This document shows, in pieces, positions 41,370 to 42,186 of a DNA stretch of 42,186 nt; within the stretch, counting starts at the first letter, position 1; every line of letters begins with the position of its first letter. The notes below the pieces were generated by a model. That model did not search any database and was not told where the DNA came from. It was given only the letters and a program-made list of their open reading frames with translations. The translations under genes and the position numbers were made by a program. The DNA is from Scalindua_A sp046757465 (GTDB lineage: Bacteria; Planctomycetota; Brocadiia; Brocadiales; Scalinduaceae). The DNA lies in NCBI GenBank assembly GCA_046757465.1, contig JBHHYH010000022.1, forward strand, positions 1-42,186. The letters run 5' to 3'.

Positions 41370-42186
41370 TTGAGTTTTAGCCTTTGTTCAAATATTGCCT
41401 GGGCCGCTTCTTCACCCCTACCTTTGTAACTTTTCAGGTCGAGATAAAGCTGGATGTCGGAGACGACGTTAATACTATTTATATTCTGAAGAGCATAAAA
41501 TATCCCTTCATCATACGGCCGTAAAAGAGTTACATTTAGACCGGTTTCTACCTTCTTTAGTTGGAGGCTTTTTGCTATAGTTTCAATATCACCATCAATA
41601 TAAGCAAAAAACCTCAAAAATCTCACAAATGGAGCTACTTTTCTTGCTCCCGAAAATAGTCCTAATCCATACTTACATTTTCTTTTAATACATTCCTTTT
41701 TAATTACCCCCTCAAGCTGATCTTCTGAAAGGCTTGAATAAAATGAGAAACTCTGGCTTTTTGTATAAGAGTAATTCTTAACCCATTCATCGAGTACTTC
41801 TTCGAATTTAACGAGATAGAATTTCTTTTTTTCTTCTTTAATCCATTCTTTCTCAAGGAGTGCTCGCTTAACTCTAGAAGTAAGGCCGATGCTAATACTG
41901 GCTTCCTGAGATATATCTTCGACATACCATCTTTTAATTGGGTCTGAAAGAAGCACTCTTAGAATACGGCTTGACTTTGGTGAAAATACAGATTTTGAAA
42001 GTCGTGCAACAGGGAATGGATTTGGTATACCACCTCTATCAATATAAATATTTTTGAAGGATAGAAAAGCATTTCCAGCAAAGTCGATGCATCCTATGCC
42101 TGCTTCTTTGCAAATCTGTCTGCTGGTATCGCTGATATATGGTTTCATGAGAAATCGATAGTCCAGGGTGATCTGACGGTAATGTA
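41366..42186 (-). CDS. AbiEi-like winged-helix protein, partial at its 5' end
   Basis: The reading frame is open to the window edge. ATG 42148 is the first in-window start, but the residues upstream (YRQITLDYRFLMKPYIS) read like normal protein, and the segment ISDTSRQICKEAGIGCIDFA matches the middle of longer AbiEi/COG-type proteins. The gene therefore probably begins beyond 42186. A winged-helix segment lies about residues 57-110 from that ATG (SSRILRVLL...EDISQEASISIGLTSRV). AbiEi antitoxins repress their operon. This one precedes and overlaps the nucleotidyltransferase gene. Confidence 0.7.
   Translation of the reverse strand, partial: HYRQITLDYRFLMKPYISDTSRQICKEAGIGCIDFAGNAFLSFKNIYIDRGGIPNPFPVARLSKSVFSPKSSRILRVLLSDPIKRWYVEDISQEASISIGLTSRVKRALLEKEWIKEEKKKFYLVKFEEVLDEWVKNYSYTKSQSFSFYSSLSEDQLEGVIKKECIKRKCKYGLGLFSGARKVAPFVRFLRFFAYIDGDIETIAKSLQLKKVETGLNVTLLRPYDEGIFYALQNINSINVVSDIQLYLDLKSYKGRGEEAAQAIFEQRLKLK

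Overview
The window is a low-GC bacterial chromosome segment with about 33 plausible protein genes, no recognisable rRNA or tRNA, and an unusual load of small palindromic repeats. Several genes point to Planctomycetota, and to the anammox group (Brocadiales) or relatives in particular: two tandem DUF1559-type pseudopilins, a Gld-like ABC/DUF4340 cluster, a K+-dependent membrane pyrophosphatase, an AhbC-type heme-pathway radical SAM enzyme and lipid A genes, in an AT-rich background. No anammox marker such as hydrazine synthase is present, so this placement is an inference.

Layout. 0.2-6.3 kb (+): an orphan PAS histidine kinase, then a Gld-like ABC system (ATPase, permease, GldG-like protein, DUF4340 protein). 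6.5 kb (-): a small zinc-ribbon protein. 7-12.5 kb (+): a tightly coupled operon of ABC ATPase, ABC-2 permease, membrane-anchored helical protein and ion-pumping pyrophosphatase (hppA). 12.5-13.5 kb (+): a double zinc-ribbon protein and rsfS. 13.5-16.8 kb (-): an operon of archaeal-type genes, archaemetzincin - topoisomerase VI B - topoisomerase VI A. 17-18.4 kb: small ORFs and the wreck of a CPBP-family membrane protease. 18.4-20.2 kb (+): lpxD-lpxI. 20.3-22.8 kb (-): an O-antigen ligase/TPR protein. 22.8-26.1 kb: a long non-coding stretch rich in inverted repeats, and the two pseudopilins. 26.2-27.0 kb (-): trpC. 27.1-27.4 kb: a 328-bp MITE-like element. 27.6-30 kb: a class V aminotransferase (+) and ahbC (-). 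30.1-34.6 kb (-): recA, a CvpA-family protein and an AsmA-like protein. 34.7-37.8 kb (-): a UvrD/PcrA-type helicase translationally coupled to a DUF763 protein. 37.9-40.3 kb (-): a C-terminally short sodium:solute symporter and an orphan Cache sensor. 40.5-42.2 kb (-): an AbiEii-like nucleotidyltransferase and an AbiEi-like protein whose 5' end probably lies outside the window.

Functional themes are the cell envelope (lpxD, lpxI, O-antigen ligase, AsmA, ABC systems), DNA transactions (topoisomerase VI, RecA, UvrD-like helicase, DUF763) and membrane energetics (pyrophosphatase, symporter).

The most unusual observations are: (1) a family of GC-rich palindromic elements inserted in frame inside protein genes, about five times in the O-antigen ligase and once in the AsmA protein, with further intergenic copies; (2) a bacterial operon joining topoisomerase VI to an archaemetzincin; (3) a MITE-like element with perfect 20-bp terminal inverted repeats and a 10-bp target duplication, nested inside another hairpin repeat; (4) a helicase-DUF763 gene pair.
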